From CAYQSU01 sp964420325 (lineage in GTDB: Bacteria > Pseudomonadota > Alphaproteobacteria > Rhodospirillales > Defluviicoccaceae): 25,039 bases of DNA. The notes under the pieces are model-generated. The model worked only from the letters and a program-made list of their open reading frames with translations, searched no databases and was not told the DNA's origin. Below, piece after piece: positions 7,218 through 15,581 of the stretch; within the stretch, counting starts at the first letter, position 1; each line of letters opens with the position of its first letter. Where the stretch lies: the NCBI GenBank assembly GCA_964420325.1, contig CAYQSU010000051.1:1-25039 (forward strand). Reading direction: 5' to 3'. The position numbers and the translations under genes are program-made.

Positions 7218-8132
7218 GTGAACAAGTTTATGAGCTACAATTCGAGCGACATGCTGTCGCGCTACATGCGCGACGTGCGCAAGTACCCGGTGCTGAGCGC
7301 CGAGGTCGAGGCCGACCTGGCGCGGCGCTGGCGCGACCACCGCGATCCTGAGGCGGCGGAGATGCTTGTCGGCAGCCACCAGCGCCTGGTGGTCAAGATC
7401 GCCGGCGACTACCGGCGGTACGGTCTGCCGATCGTGGATCTCATCTCGGAAGGCAACGTCGGCCTGATGCAGGCGGTGGAGAAGTTCGATGTCGACCGCG
7501 GCTTCCGGCTGTCGACGTATGCCATGTGGTGGATCCGCGCGGCCATCAGCGACTACGTGGTGCGCTCGTCCTCGCTCGTCCGGTTCGTGACCAACGAGCA
7601 CCGGCGGAAGCTGTTCTTCAACCTCGGCCGCCTGCGGTCGAAGCACCAGCCCGGGTCGACGGCCGCCCTGACGCCGGAGAACGTGACGGCGATCGCCGAT
7701 GCGCTGGGCGTGCCGGAGGACGAGGTCGTGCTCATGGACCGTCACCTCGCCGAGCGGGATGCGTCGGTGAACTCGACCATCGCAACCGAGTCCGACTCCG
7801 GATCGTCGTGGCAGGATTTCCTGGCCGACGATGCCGCCGACCAGGAGTCGCAGGTGATCGACGCCGACGAGCACGGCAAGCGCCGGCTCTTGATGGAGAA
7901 CGCGCTGGCCCAGCTCGACGAGCGCGAGCGCCACATCCTCGTCGAGAGGAAGCTCAAGGACAATCCGCCCCGGCTCTCGGACCTCAGCGCCGAGTACGGG
8001 GTTTCGCGGGAGCGCGTCCGCCAGATCGAGGCGCGGGCCTTCGCCAAGCTCAAGAGACTGATGCTGGAAGCGGCAAGGGCGGGCGGCCTCGCCGGACCGA
8101 GATCGGGTCCGGCGACCGCCGGCGCGCACTGA
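7218..8132 (+). CDS. rpoH: RpoH-like heat-shock sigma factor (sigma-32 family)
   Basis: 304 residues with regions 1.2 to 4.2 of a group 3 sigma factor. Region 2 reads LISEGNVGLMQAVEKFD...STYAMWWIRA. The RpoH box appears as RRKLFFNLG (129-137), against Q(R/K)KLFFNLR in typical RpoH. Region 4.2 has VSRERVRQIEARAF. The segment before the RpoH box (SSSLVRFVTNEH) departs from the common WSLVK..TTAAQ pattern, so this may be a second, divergent RpoH paralogue. The start is a GTG with GAGGAGG seven bases upstream, giving MNKFMSYNSS. It should direct RNA polymerase to chaperone and protease genes. A heat-shock-type promoter lies upstream, suggesting autoregulation or control by another RpoH. Confidence 0.88.
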   Translation: MNKFMSYNSSDMLSRYMRDVRKYPVLSAEVEADLARRWRDHRDPEAAEMLVGSHQRLVVKIAGDYRRYGLPIVDLISEGNVGLMQAVEKFDVDRGFRLSTYAMWWIRAAISDYVVRSSSLVRFVTNEHRRKLFFNLGRLRSKHQPGSTAALTPENVTAIADALGVPEDEVVLMDRHLAERDASVNSTIATESDSGSSWQDFLADDAADQESQVIDADEHGKRRLLMENALAQLDERERHILVERKLKDNPPRLSDLSAEYGVSRERVRQIEARAFAKLKRLMLEAARAGGLAGPRSGPATAGAH

Positions 8133-8170
8133 TCCGCCGGTACCCCCCGCAGATCGGAACGCGAAGCCGG

Positions 8171-9700
8171 TCAGGGAGCCTCCACGAACGTCCGCAGATC
8201 GCGCAACAGCTCCTCGTCGTTGATGATCCGCGGCACCTTGTGCTGTCCCCCGAGCTGGCCGCGGCGTTTCATCCAGGCGGCGAAGGTGCCGGGCGGAACG
8301 GCGTCGACGCGGGGCGCTCTGAGTGCGAAACCGCGCGCGCGATGAACGCGGTAGTCGTCGTTGCCGGCAGCGAGAGCGTCATCGACGAGGCGTGCGAACG
8401 CGTCCAACGCCGTCGCATCCGGCACCTCCGCGTCGAACTCGACGATGTAGAGGTGGCCGCCGAGATCGCGCTCGGTTTCGGGGTAGACGGCGCCGACCGA
8501 GTAGTCGACGACGCGGCGACCGATCGCCGCCGCGGCCTCGGCGACGGCCTTCTCGATCTCCTCGTCGATCAGGTGCTCGCCGAATGCGGACAAGGTGTAG
8601 GACGTCCGCCCGGTGACCAGGATCCGCGGCGGCGCACGATCGACGAACCGCACCGTGTCGCCGAGGACGTAGGCCCAGACGCCGGCGCATGAGCTCAAGA
8701 CGACGGCGTAGTTGACGTCCAGGTCGACATCCGCGAGCCAATGCCGAGTCGGCCGGGACGAAGCGAGCTCGTCGACGGGAACGAACTCGAAGAACAGGCC
8801 GGTGTCAACAAGGAGCCTCAGGCCCTCGCCATCGCCGCGGTCGGCGACGGCGATGAACCCCTCACTGGCGACATAGACCTCCCGCGTTTCCGCCTGGCTG
8901 CCGGCCAGGAGCTCGCGGAACACCGGCCGATAGGGAACGAATTGAACGCCGCCGTGGACGAGGAGCTCGAGCTCCGGCCAGATGCCGGCGAGCCGCCGCC
9001 CCCACTCGGGGCGCAGCGCGCCGAGCCTGTCGAAGAAGATCAGAAGCCAGCTCGGCATGCCGCTGATCGAGCGGATGTCCTGCTCAATGGCGCGCGGGGC
9101 CAGCGCCGCGATCTTCTCCTCCCAGTCGGCGATGGTCTCCAGCTTCCGCGGCGGATAGTAGCGGAGCCGCGCCCACCACGGCATCGCCTTGGCGGCGATG
9201 CCGCTCAGATCGCCGCTCCAGATGTCGGGGGCAAGCTCGCGAAGGGCGGTCGACCCGCCCAGCATGAAGCTGCGGCCGGCGAAAAGGCGGCTTTGCGGGC
9301 GGTTGACGAGGTGATGGACGAGGAGATCGGCGGCAGCCCGCATGTTCGCCCGGTTCATCGCGTGCGTCACCGGGATGTGCTTGGTGGCGCCCGTCGTCGT
9401 GCCCGACGTCTCCGCGAAGTACGGGATCGTGCCCGGCCAGCAGCAGTCGACGAGCCTCGGAAACGACGCCCGCCAGTAGCTCTCCCAGAACTCCTCGTAG
9501 CGGCGGAGCGGCACGCGGTTCTGGAACGCCTCGACCGTGCGAAGGTCGGTAAAGCCGTGATCGCGACCGAAGGCGGTGCCCTTCGCGGTCTCGAGGAGGC
9601 GAAGCAGCTCTCGGCGCTGGATGTCGACGGCGTCCTGGCGGGCGAGCGTCCGCAACCGGTGGCGGGCATAGAGCCGAAAGAGGGGGGTGGCATCAAGCAT
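8171..9700 (-). CDS. GH3-family acyl-adenylating amide synthetase-like protein
   Basis: 509 residues. The three ATP/AMP-binding motifs of the GH3 family are present: TSGTTTGATK (98-107), YVASE (276-280, with HGG at 249-251 before it), and YVLGDTVRF (344-352). Plant GH3 enzymes activate a carboxylic acid such as indole-3-acetate or jasmonate with ATP and join it to an amino acid. Bacterial homologues are common, but their substrates are mostly unknown. No signal peptide: cytoplasmic. It lies 38 bp downstream of a penicillin-acylase-family gene on the same strand, probably co-transcribed, which pairs an amide-forming with an amide-cleaving enzyme. The start has no strong ribosome-binding sequence. 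It is convergent with rpoH, with 38 bp between. Confidence 0.87.
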   Translation of the reverse strand: MLDATPLFRLYARHRLRTLARQDAVDIQRRELLRLLETAKGTAFGRDHGFTDLRTVEAFQNRVPLRRYEEFWESYWRASFPRLVDCCWPGTIPYFAETSGTTTGATKHIPVTHAMNRANMRAAADLLVHHLVNRPQSRLFAGRSFMLGGSTALRELAPDIWSGDLSGIAAKAMPWWARLRYYPPRKLETIADWEEKIAALAPRAIEQDIRSISGMPSWLLIFFDRLGALRPEWGRRLAGIWPELELLVHGGVQFVPYRPVFRELLAGSQAETREVYVASEGFIAVADRGDGEGLRLLVDTGLFFEFVPVDELASSRPTRHWLADVDLDVNYAVVLSSCAGVWAYVLGDTVRFVDRAPPRILVTGRTSYTLSAFGEHLIDEEIEKAVAEAAAAIGRRVVDYSVGAVYPETERDLGGHLYIVEFDAEVPDATALDAFARLVDDALAAGNDDYRVHRARGFALRAPRVDAVPPGTFAAWMKRRGQLGGQHKVPRIINDEELLRDLRTFVEAP

Positions 9701-9738
9701 GGCGGGTCAGCATCCCGATCGACCCTCCCGATCGTCCG

Positions 9739-12042
9739 CTAGGGCCGAAGCTCGATCCGGCGCGGGAAGCTTTGGCGAACCGTCTCCAGGCGCAGCGGCA
9801 TCGCAAGGTACTCGCCCTCGAGCCAGAGCGCGACCTGGTCCTGGAAGTTGGCGCTGTTGATCCAGCCGTCCTGGCCGCCGAGGATCACGAAGTAGTTGGC
9901 GTCGGGATCGGAAAGGTCCGAGATGTGACGGGCGTTCGATCCGTAGCGCACCGTATGCCGCTCGCGGGCCGAAGCGTGCGCCGTCTTCATCAGCGTGTCG
10001 CTGCTGCCGCCAATCGGGTGCTCGCCGAAGCGGAACCGGCCGCCGACGAGCGGCAGGAAGGCGAGCGGGTGCCTGAGCTCGAGCCGATGCATGTCGCCCC
10101 AATCCCGATGGGCATCGATGTCCTCCGCCGCCGTCTCCAGGCTCTGCCTCAGCATCCGAGACAGCGCGGCGTCGTCGGCGCGCTCGATGTCCTCGAGGAG
10201 CAGGGACTTGATCCGCCCGACGTTGGCGAACGCCGCCCAGTCCTGTCCCCCGAAGCTGTACTCGTAGAACGCCCTGGTGAAGGCATGGTGGAACAGCTCG
10301 AAGGCGACCGCACCCCGGGACTCCACGCGGTAGTGCCCGTCCCATTCGGCCATCAGCCGGATCACCTCCGCTTCCCTGCCGTGCGCGCCGGCGCCGAGGC
10401 CGAGAGAGTCGAGCCTGGCGAGGAACAGGTCCCGGAGGGCGACCGAGGACGCCATGTAGACGTCCTGCTGCAGGCGTTTCACGTCATCGATGGCGACGGT
10501 GCCTGCTTCGCCCACCAGCTCTGCCATGCGCTCGACCCGGTCGTCGGGCGAGAAGAAGAAGCCGATGGGGGACGCCGTGTCCGCCGGCCGGTTGTTGGCG
10601 GACGCGAGGACGCCGGCCTCGGGGTTGAAGCTGAAAGGCAGCTCGAGCACGCCCAGCATCGTCCGCGCCGCGGCCCCCTCCGGCGACCGATCGACGACGA
10701 TGTCGGGAGGTGGCTCCCTGCCGCGCGCCGGCACGCGGACGGCCATGACCTGGCCGATGTTGCCTGCGGCATCGGCGTACAGCATGTTCTGACCTGGCAC
10801 CGCAAAGGTGGCGAACGCCGACCGGAAGTCCTCGAAGGTACGAGCCCTCGCCACCGCCAGCATGGCGGAGATCTCGTCGCTCTCCTGATGGCCGGCCCAC
10901 CAGAGGGCGAACTCGGGACGCCGCACGTCCGCGAGCTGCGGTGCATCGGAGAGGATCGGCCCGAACGGCGTCTCGCGGACGACGACCTCGCGGTCGAACC
11001 ACCAGCGGACCCGGATCCGTTCCCGACGCTCGCTGATGTCTTCGGGCGCCAAACCGGAGATGTCGTAGAGATCGCTCGCCGCCGCGCGCATGTTGGTGCC
11101 GCCCCAGGCGATCCACGGATTGCGGCCGATCGCAAAGATCGGGAGGCCCGGCACCATGAGCCCGACCGCGTGATAGGAGGGCGACCTGAGCCCGACCAGC
11201 AGCCAGGAATTGGGCAGGTTGATGCCGAGATGGGGATCGTTGGCCATGATCGCACCGCCGGTGCGGCTGCGGCCGGCGGCGATGGCGACGCTGTTGCTGC
11301 CCGACCGGCCGAGGGCGGCGAGCAGCCCGCCGAGGTCCGACGCCCGACCCGCGATGCTCGGCACCGAGTCCGAGCCGTTCCTCACCAGCCGGCCCCAGAT
11401 CTCCGGCCAGTCCTCGCGCTCGCGAAGCTTGAGAAGGTTGAACCACACCAGCCAGGTGACGTCGGTGCCGGCAAGCCGTCCGAAGGCCACGATATCGGCG
11501 ATCGTCCACGGCTCGCGATCGAGGCCGAGGATCGAATATTCGACGGGCAGCTTCGGAGTTACGGCCTGGTAGTGGTTGATGCCGTCGACGAACCGCTGCA
11601 GCCAGCGGCGCGTCGCCGGCGGCAGGCCGGCCTCGATCTCGGCGGCGGCGCGTCCGAACGCCAGAACGCGCAGCCCGTGATCGATGTCGGTGGCGAGCGG
11701 GCCGCCCATCTCCGCGATCCGGCCGCGGGCGATCCGCTTGTAGACGGCCATCTGGCCGAGCCGGAGGTGGGCGTGGACGAGCCCGAGCGCGAACGCCGCA
11801 TCGCCGTCGGTCTCGGCGTCGATGAACGGGATCTGGCGATCGTCCCAGTGGATGACCGCGCGCCCCTCGACCGGCAGCCCCCGCGCTGGAAACATCGCAA
11901 GCCGCTCGTCCACCGTCATCGGGCGCGGAAGCGGGGTGAGGAGAGCGCAGCCGCCGAGGAGGCCGCTCAGCACCAGCGCGCCGCACGACCTGAGGACTCG
12001 CGCCGCGCGATCACAAGCCGTCTGTGGACCAGTCTTCGGCAT
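9739..12042 (-). CDS. Penicillin-acylase-family Ntn hydrolase, predicted lipoprotein
   Basis: 767 residues from the ATG at 12042, preceded by GGAAGAA at good spacing; an upstream ATG at 12054 would add only MEEI. A signal peptide ends in the lipobox LGGC (Cys32), so the protein is exported and lipid-anchored. The autocatalytic cleavage site and nucleophile are in GRSGSNSV: Ser249 after Gly248. Family motifs ANDPHLGI and AWGGTN (oxyanion Asn) follow. The residue after Ser-Asn-x is Val where many members have Trp (SNxW), which may change the acyl pocket. Family reactions include hydrolysis of penicillins, N-acyl-homoserine lactones and other N-acyl amides; the substrate here is unknown. Neighbours on the same strand are a CPA2 antiporter (90 bp upstream) and a GH3 protein (38 bp downstream). 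Confidence 0.87.
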   Translation of the reverse strand: MPKTGPQTACDRAARVLRSCGALVLSGLLGGCALLTPLPRPMTVDERLAMFPARGLPVEGRAVIHWDDRQIPFIDAETDGDAAFALGLVHAHLRLGQMAVYKRIARGRIAEMGGPLATDIDHGLRVLAFGRAAAEIEAGLPPATRRWLQRFVDGINHYQAVTPKLPVEYSILGLDREPWTIADIVAFGRLAGTDVTWLVWFNLLKLREREDWPEIWGRLVRNGSDSVPSIAGRASDLGGLLAALGRSGSNSVAIAAGRSRTGGAIMANDPHLGINLPNSWLLVGLRSPSYHAVGLMVPGLPIFAIGRNPWIAWGGTNMRAAASDLYDISGLAPEDISERRERIRVRWWFDREVVVRETPFGPILSDAPQLADVRRPEFALWWAGHQESDEISAMLAVARARTFEDFRSAFATFAVPGQNMLYADAAGNIGQVMAVRVPARGREPPPDIVVDRSPEGAAARTMLGVLELPFSFNPEAGVLASANNRPADTASPIGFFFSPDDRVERMAELVGEAGTVAIDDVKRLQQDVYMASSVALRDLFLARLDSLGLGAGAHGREAEVIRLMAEWDGHYRVESRGAVAFELFHHAFTRAFYEYSFGGQDWAAFANVGRIKSLLLEDIERADDAALSRMLRQSLETAAEDIDAHRDWGDMHRLELRHPLAFLPLVGGRFRFGEHPIGGSSDTLMKTAHASARERHTVRYGSNARHISDLSDPDANYFVILGGQDGWINSANFQDQVALWLEGEYLAMPLRLETVRQSFPRRIELRP

Positions 12043-12131
12043 AATTTCTTCCATCGTTCCGCCGTCCGCCCGGAAGAGCGTACGCGAACCTGTCGCCCTG
12101 GCAAGGCTACGATCCGAAAGCCGCCAAAGGA

Positions 12132-13823
12132 TCACCGCTCGCGGGGTTGATCATCGGGCGTCGGCGCCGGATTTCGCGAAACCTCCGGCTTGAGGGGCGC
12201 CGGCGGCGGCTCATAGACGAGAACGACGCGTTCGGCGAGCTCGATCGCTGTCGTCAGGCCGTCGATCACCACCGCATTCGCGCCCGACTTGCGCAGGCGT
12301 TGCACCCAGCTTGCGTCGGGCACCCGCGCGAAGATCCTGAGCCCGGGAAAGGTGGCGCGCGCCACCGAGGTGATCTGTTCGGCATCCTCCGCCTCGGGCA
12401 CCGCCACCACCAGGGCCTCGGCGCGATCCAGGTGCGCGGCGCGCTGGACCTCGGCCAGGGCGGCGTTGCCATAGAACACCGGCAGGCCGCGGGACCGGCT
12501 TGCCGTCACCTGCTGCGGCTTGAGGTCGAGGACGAGGATCGGCACCTTGAGCCCGGCGAGGTGGCGGGCGACCGCCTTTCCCACCTGACCGAAGCCGGCG
12601 ACCACGACGTGGCCCCTGAGCTCGTCTCCCTCCTGATCGAGCCGGCCGAGGGCCGACCGGGGCGCCTCGGCGCGCGCTTGGACGAGCTGGCGCACGACCG
12701 CGAAGCCGGCGGCGGTGACCGCCATCGACGCGCCGACGGCGACGGTGAGGATCTGCGCATCGGCTCCCGACAGGAGGCCGTGGCCGACGGCAAGCACGAG
12801 CACGATGAAGGCGAACTCGCTGCCCTGCGCCAAGAGGCCGCCCAGCGCCAGCGCCCGAGCGCGCGGCAGGCCGAAGAGCAGGCCCAGCAGAACCAGCACC
12901 AGCGACTTCACCGCCATTAGGATGACGACGAGCAGGATCACCGTCCCCGCGTGGTCGACCGCGACGCGGAGATCGAGGGTCATGCCGACGGCGATGAAGA
13001 ACAGGCCCAGGAACAACCCCCGGAACGGCTGGATGTCGGCGGCGACCTGGTGGCGGAACTCGGTGTCGGCGACCATCATGCCGGCAAGAAAGGCGCCGAG
13101 CGCCATCGACAGGCCCGCCTCCTCGGTCAGCCACCCGGTGCCGAGGACGAGCAGCAGGGTGACGCCGGTGAACACCTCGGGAGCGCTGGAGGCGGCGATC
13201 CGCAGCAGCGGCCTGAGCAGCGTGCGCTCCAAAAGGAGGATCAGCGCGATGACGACGACCGACTTGACGAAGGCGAGGCCCAGTGCTGGCAAGAGGCCGG
13301 CGGGACCGCGCGCGGCGACCGAGACGAACACCAGGAGCGGCCCGACGAAGACGTCCTGGACGAGGAGGACGGCGAGCACGGTCCGCCCGAACGCGCTCGC
13401 CATCTGGATCCGCTCTCCCATCAGCTGCAGAACCACGGCGGTGGACGACAGGGCCAACGCCGCGCCGACGAGCACGGCGACGACGGTATCGAGGCCCGCC
13501 AATCGCGCGATGAGGGCGAGCACGACCGTGGTTGCGACCACCTGAGCCAGCGCCAGCGCGAAGACCTTCGGCCCGAACAATCGGAAGCGCTCGAACTTGA
13601 GCTCGAGCCCGATGGCGAAAAGAAGAAAGACGACGCCGAACTCGCCCACCTTCCGCGCCGCGTCGACGTTGCTGATGAACTGCAGAACCGACGGACCGAT
13701 GACGACCCCGGCGGCGAGATAGCCAAGGACGGTGCCGATGTTCAGGCGCTGCGAAAGCGGCACGAAGACGAGAAGGGCGATCAGCAGGATGAGAACGTCG
13801 TTCAATTGGGGATGTTCGGGCAT
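12132..13823 (-). CDS. CPA2-family cation:proton antiporter (KefB/YbaL type) with TrkA-N domain
   Basis: 563 residues from the ATG at 13823, which follows GGGGGAA. The first about 380 residues are a multi-helix Na+/H+-exchanger-type membrane domain. Near 400-415 begins a Rossmann RCK/TrkA-N domain, HVVVAGFGQVGKAVARHL, with the GxGxxG nucleotide-binding turn followed by ILVLDLKP. This layout is that of KefB/KefC/YbaL potassium or sodium efflux systems gated by nucleotide or thiol ligands. No KefF/KefG-like ancillary oxidoreductase gene is adjacent. The C-terminus is a short Pro-rich tail. It is probably the first gene of a run with the penicillin-acylase and GH3 genes. Confidence 0.9.
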   Translation of the reverse strand: MPEHPQLNDVLILLIALLVFVPLSQRLNIGTVLGYLAAGVVIGPSVLQFISNVDAARKVGEFGVVFLLFAIGLELKFERFRLFGPKVFALALAQVVATTVVLALIARLAGLDTVVAVLVGAALALSSTAVVLQLMGERIQMASAFGRTVLAVLLVQDVFVGPLLVFVSVAARGPAGLLPALGLAFVKSVVVIALILLLERTLLRPLLRIAASSAPEVFTGVTLLLVLGTGWLTEEAGLSMALGAFLAGMMVADTEFRHQVAADIQPFRGLFLGLFFIAVGMTLDLRVAVDHAGTVILLVVILMAVKSLVLVLLGLLFGLPRARALALGGLLAQGSEFAFIVLVLAVGHGLLSGADAQILTVAVGASMAVTAAGFAVVRQLVQARAEAPRSALGRLDQEGDELRGHVVVAGFGQVGKAVARHLAGLKVPILVLDLKPQQVTASRSRGLPVFYGNAALAEVQRAAHLDRAEALVVAVPEAEDAEQITSVARATFPGLRIFARVPDASWVQRLRKSGANAVVIDGLTTAIELAERVVLVYEPPPAPLKPEVSRNPAPTPDDQPRER

Positions 13824-13853
13824 GGACGTTCCCCCCGTTGTCGTCGGAGATCC

Positions 13854-13871
13854 GCCGAGGAGCTCCTCGGC
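13854..13871. promoter_or_regulatory. 18-bp perfect palindrome in the antiporter leader
   Basis: GCCGAGGAGCTCCTCGGC is fully self-complementary. It lies between the antiporter start (13823) and a TATAGT -10-like hexamer (13904-13899 on the minus strand), so at roughly +20 of a possible transcript. It could be an operator or an RNA hairpin; no -35 supports the promoter. Confidence 0.4.
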
Positions 13872-13960
13872 CTCCCGCGATCTCGCAGTGCCGGCAAGAC
13901 TATAGCACGCCGTCACCACCGTCGGGCGGCCTCATCGGTGCCTTGAGCCTCGGCAGAAGG

Positions 13961-15154
13961 TCAGTCGAGCTCCGCCACCAGGGTCTTGAGATAGGCGGTC
14001 TCCGGCAACCACGGATGGACGGGATGGTCCGGTCCCGCCCCGGCGGCGCGGATGAACCGACCACTGCGTCCCGCCCGGTCGAGACCGCGCCTCACCTCGT
14101 CGAGAAAGGCATCCGAAGCCACGACATGGGAGCAGGTGGCGAGGAACAGGAACCCTCCCGGTTTCACCAGCCTGGCCGACAGGTGCGCGAGCTTGCGGTA
14201 GCCCTTGAGGGCGGTCTTCAGCTCCTTCCGCGACTTGGCGAAGGCGGGCGGATCGGCAGCCACCACGTGGAACCGCTCTCTCGCCGCGAACAGTGCCTCG
14301 AGCTCGCCGAAGGCGTCGCCGCGCCGGACCGCGACGCGGTCGGCGACGCCGTTCATCTCCGCGGCGCGGCGGGCAAGGGCCAGCGCGGTCTCCGAGCTGT
14401 CGATGGCGAGCGCCGCGAGCGCACCCGCCGCTGCCGCCCTGACCGCAAATGCGCCGCTGTGGCAGAAGACATCGAGCATGGAGCCTTCGACCGCGAGCCG
14501 CGAGACGAAGAGCCGATTGTCCCGCTGGTCGTAGAACCATCCGGTCTTCTGCCCGGACATCACGTCCGCCGGGAACACCAGACCGCGCTCGCGCACCTCG
14601 ACCAGCCCGGGCGTCGTGCCCTTGGCCACGCGCACCTCCCGGGCCAGGCCCTCCATCCCCCTCGCCCGCGTATCGTTGCGCAGCACGATCGCCGCCGGTC
14701 GCAGCGTGTCGTCGAGGGCCTCGAGCACGGCGCCGCTCAACGCCTCCATACCGGCGGTGTTGACCTGCACGGCAAGGACGTCTGCGAAGCGGTCGACGAC
14801 GAGTCCCGGCAGATCGTCCGCCTCGGCATGAACCAGCCGATAGAAGGGCTCGCCGAACAGCCGCTCCCGCAGCCGCAAGGCGCGCCGAAGCCTGAGGCCG
14901 ACCCACGCGGCATCGATCACGGCTTGCGGATCGCGGTCGAGAAGGCGAAAGGCGACGAGCGCGTGTGGATTGAAGGTGCCGATCCCGAGCGCCTTGCCGT
15001 CGACCCGGTGCAGGGTGACGAGCGCGCCGGCGGGGACCGCGACGGTCTCGCGGTCCATGCGGATCTCGTTGGAGAACGCCCAGGGGTGGCCCGCGGCGAT
15101 CCGCCGATCCTGCCCCGCCTGCAGGAAGATGCAGGGATGCGAAGCCGGCGTCAT
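13961..15154 (-). CDS. rlmI: RlmI-like 23S rRNA (cytosine-5)-methyltransferase
   Basis: 397 residues, the length of E. coli RlmI (YccW). It has an N-terminal PUA-type RNA-binding region (GHPWAFSNEI, about 22-31). The class I methyltransferase core shows QKTGWFYDQRDNR (202-214), the SAM loop DVFCHSGAF (228-236), DPPAFAKS (301-308), and the catalytic Cys341 in LATCSH. RlmI makes m5C1962 in 23S rRNA; the assignment to this exact base rests on family resemblance. The ATG at 15154 is chosen because the RlmI N-terminus starts there and a GGGAAG sequence lies upstream; the frame is open further up but the extension is low complexity. It is divergent from the cco cluster and 137 bp upstream of the antiporter gene. 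Confidence 0.88.
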   Translation of the reverse strand: MTPASHPCIFLQAGQDRRIAAGHPWAFSNEIRMDRETVAVPAGALVTLHRVDGKALGIGTFNPHALVAFRLLDRDPQAVIDAAWVGLRLRRALRLRERLFGEPFYRLVHAEADDLPGLVVDRFADVLAVQVNTAGMEALSGAVLEALDDTLRPAAIVLRNDTRARGMEGLAREVRVAKGTTPGLVEVRERGLVFPADVMSGQKTGWFYDQRDNRLFVSRLAVEGSMLDVFCHSGAFAVRAAAAGALAALAIDSSETALALARRAAEMNGVADRVAVRRGDAFGELEALFAARERFHVVAADPPAFAKSRKELKTALKGYRKLAHLSARLVKPGGFLFLATCSHVVASDAFLDEVRRGLDRAGRSGRFIRAAGAGPDHPVHPWLPETAYLKTLVAELD

Positions 15155-15581
15155 CGGCGTCGGCTTCCCGGCAGCCCTCGTGCCGGCGGTAAGGCCGCCC
15201 GCGGTCCTGCGCCGAGCGCCGGGCGCCGGATCGCGCCAGACGGAGAGCCTCGGGCCAGGCGGACCATCGACATCCTGCTGCTGCCTTGTGAAGAGTTCAG
15301 GAGGGCCAACCATAACTCCTTGTTATCAAGCCGGTCGATCAACCCGCGCTGTTCTGCCGTGTTGACTCTTGTGCAGGTGCACACTAGCATTCGCATCTGC
15401 TAAAGCACGCGTCCTTTCTGCCCGTCCGGGCAGAGTCGTTGACGGGCCGACGGCTGGGGAACGGCTCGCCGGTTCCGACCTTCGGAGAAGCGATCGAGCG
15501 GGGCATGTCGCACCTTCAAGCTGAATCCAGCGATGCCACGGAGGAGCGGACGGATCCTTACCGGTCTCGGGTCAGGAGTAA
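15155..15581. other. Regulatory gap between rlmI and ccoN
   Basis: 427 bp without a credible gene. It holds a promoter candidate for ccoN (listed separately) and a leader of about 185 nt containing a 7-bp inverted repeat, GCCCGTC (15420-15426) with GACGGGC (15441-15447). The ribosome-binding site of ccoN (AGGAG) is just before 15582. A dyad CTTG-TTAT-CAAG at about 15319-15330 has the wrong spacing for an FNR/FixK box. No TTGAT-N4-ATCAA site is seen. Confidence 0.6.
15362..15390 (+). promoter_or_regulatory. Candidate cco promoter with a dyad operator in the spacer
   Basis: TTGACT (15362-15367), 17 bp, TAGCAT (15385-15390) is a reasonable sigma-70 promoter. The spacer contains the perfect inverted repeat TGTGCA-GG-TGCACA (15370-15383), placed where a regulator would touch polymerase. 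Which protein binds is unknown. Confidence 0.5.

Noticed and set aside
8133..8170. Terminator between rpoH and the GH3 gene
   Set aside because: No stable hairpin with a T-run is visible in the 38-bp gap.
9772..12150. 792-codon plus-strand frame antisense to the penicillin acylase gene
   Set aside because: Low-complexity translation without a domain; the minus-strand gene has a lipobox and intact catalytic motifs.
15319..15330. Dyad CTTG-TTAT-CAAG as an FNR/FixK box
   Set aside because: The half-sites are only four bases apart; FNR-type sites need eight bases between TTG and CAA.
15151..15396. Small 81-codon minus-strand frame upstream of rlmI
   Set aside because: It is antisense to the cco promoter region, overlaps the rlmI N-terminus out of frame and shows no family resemblance.
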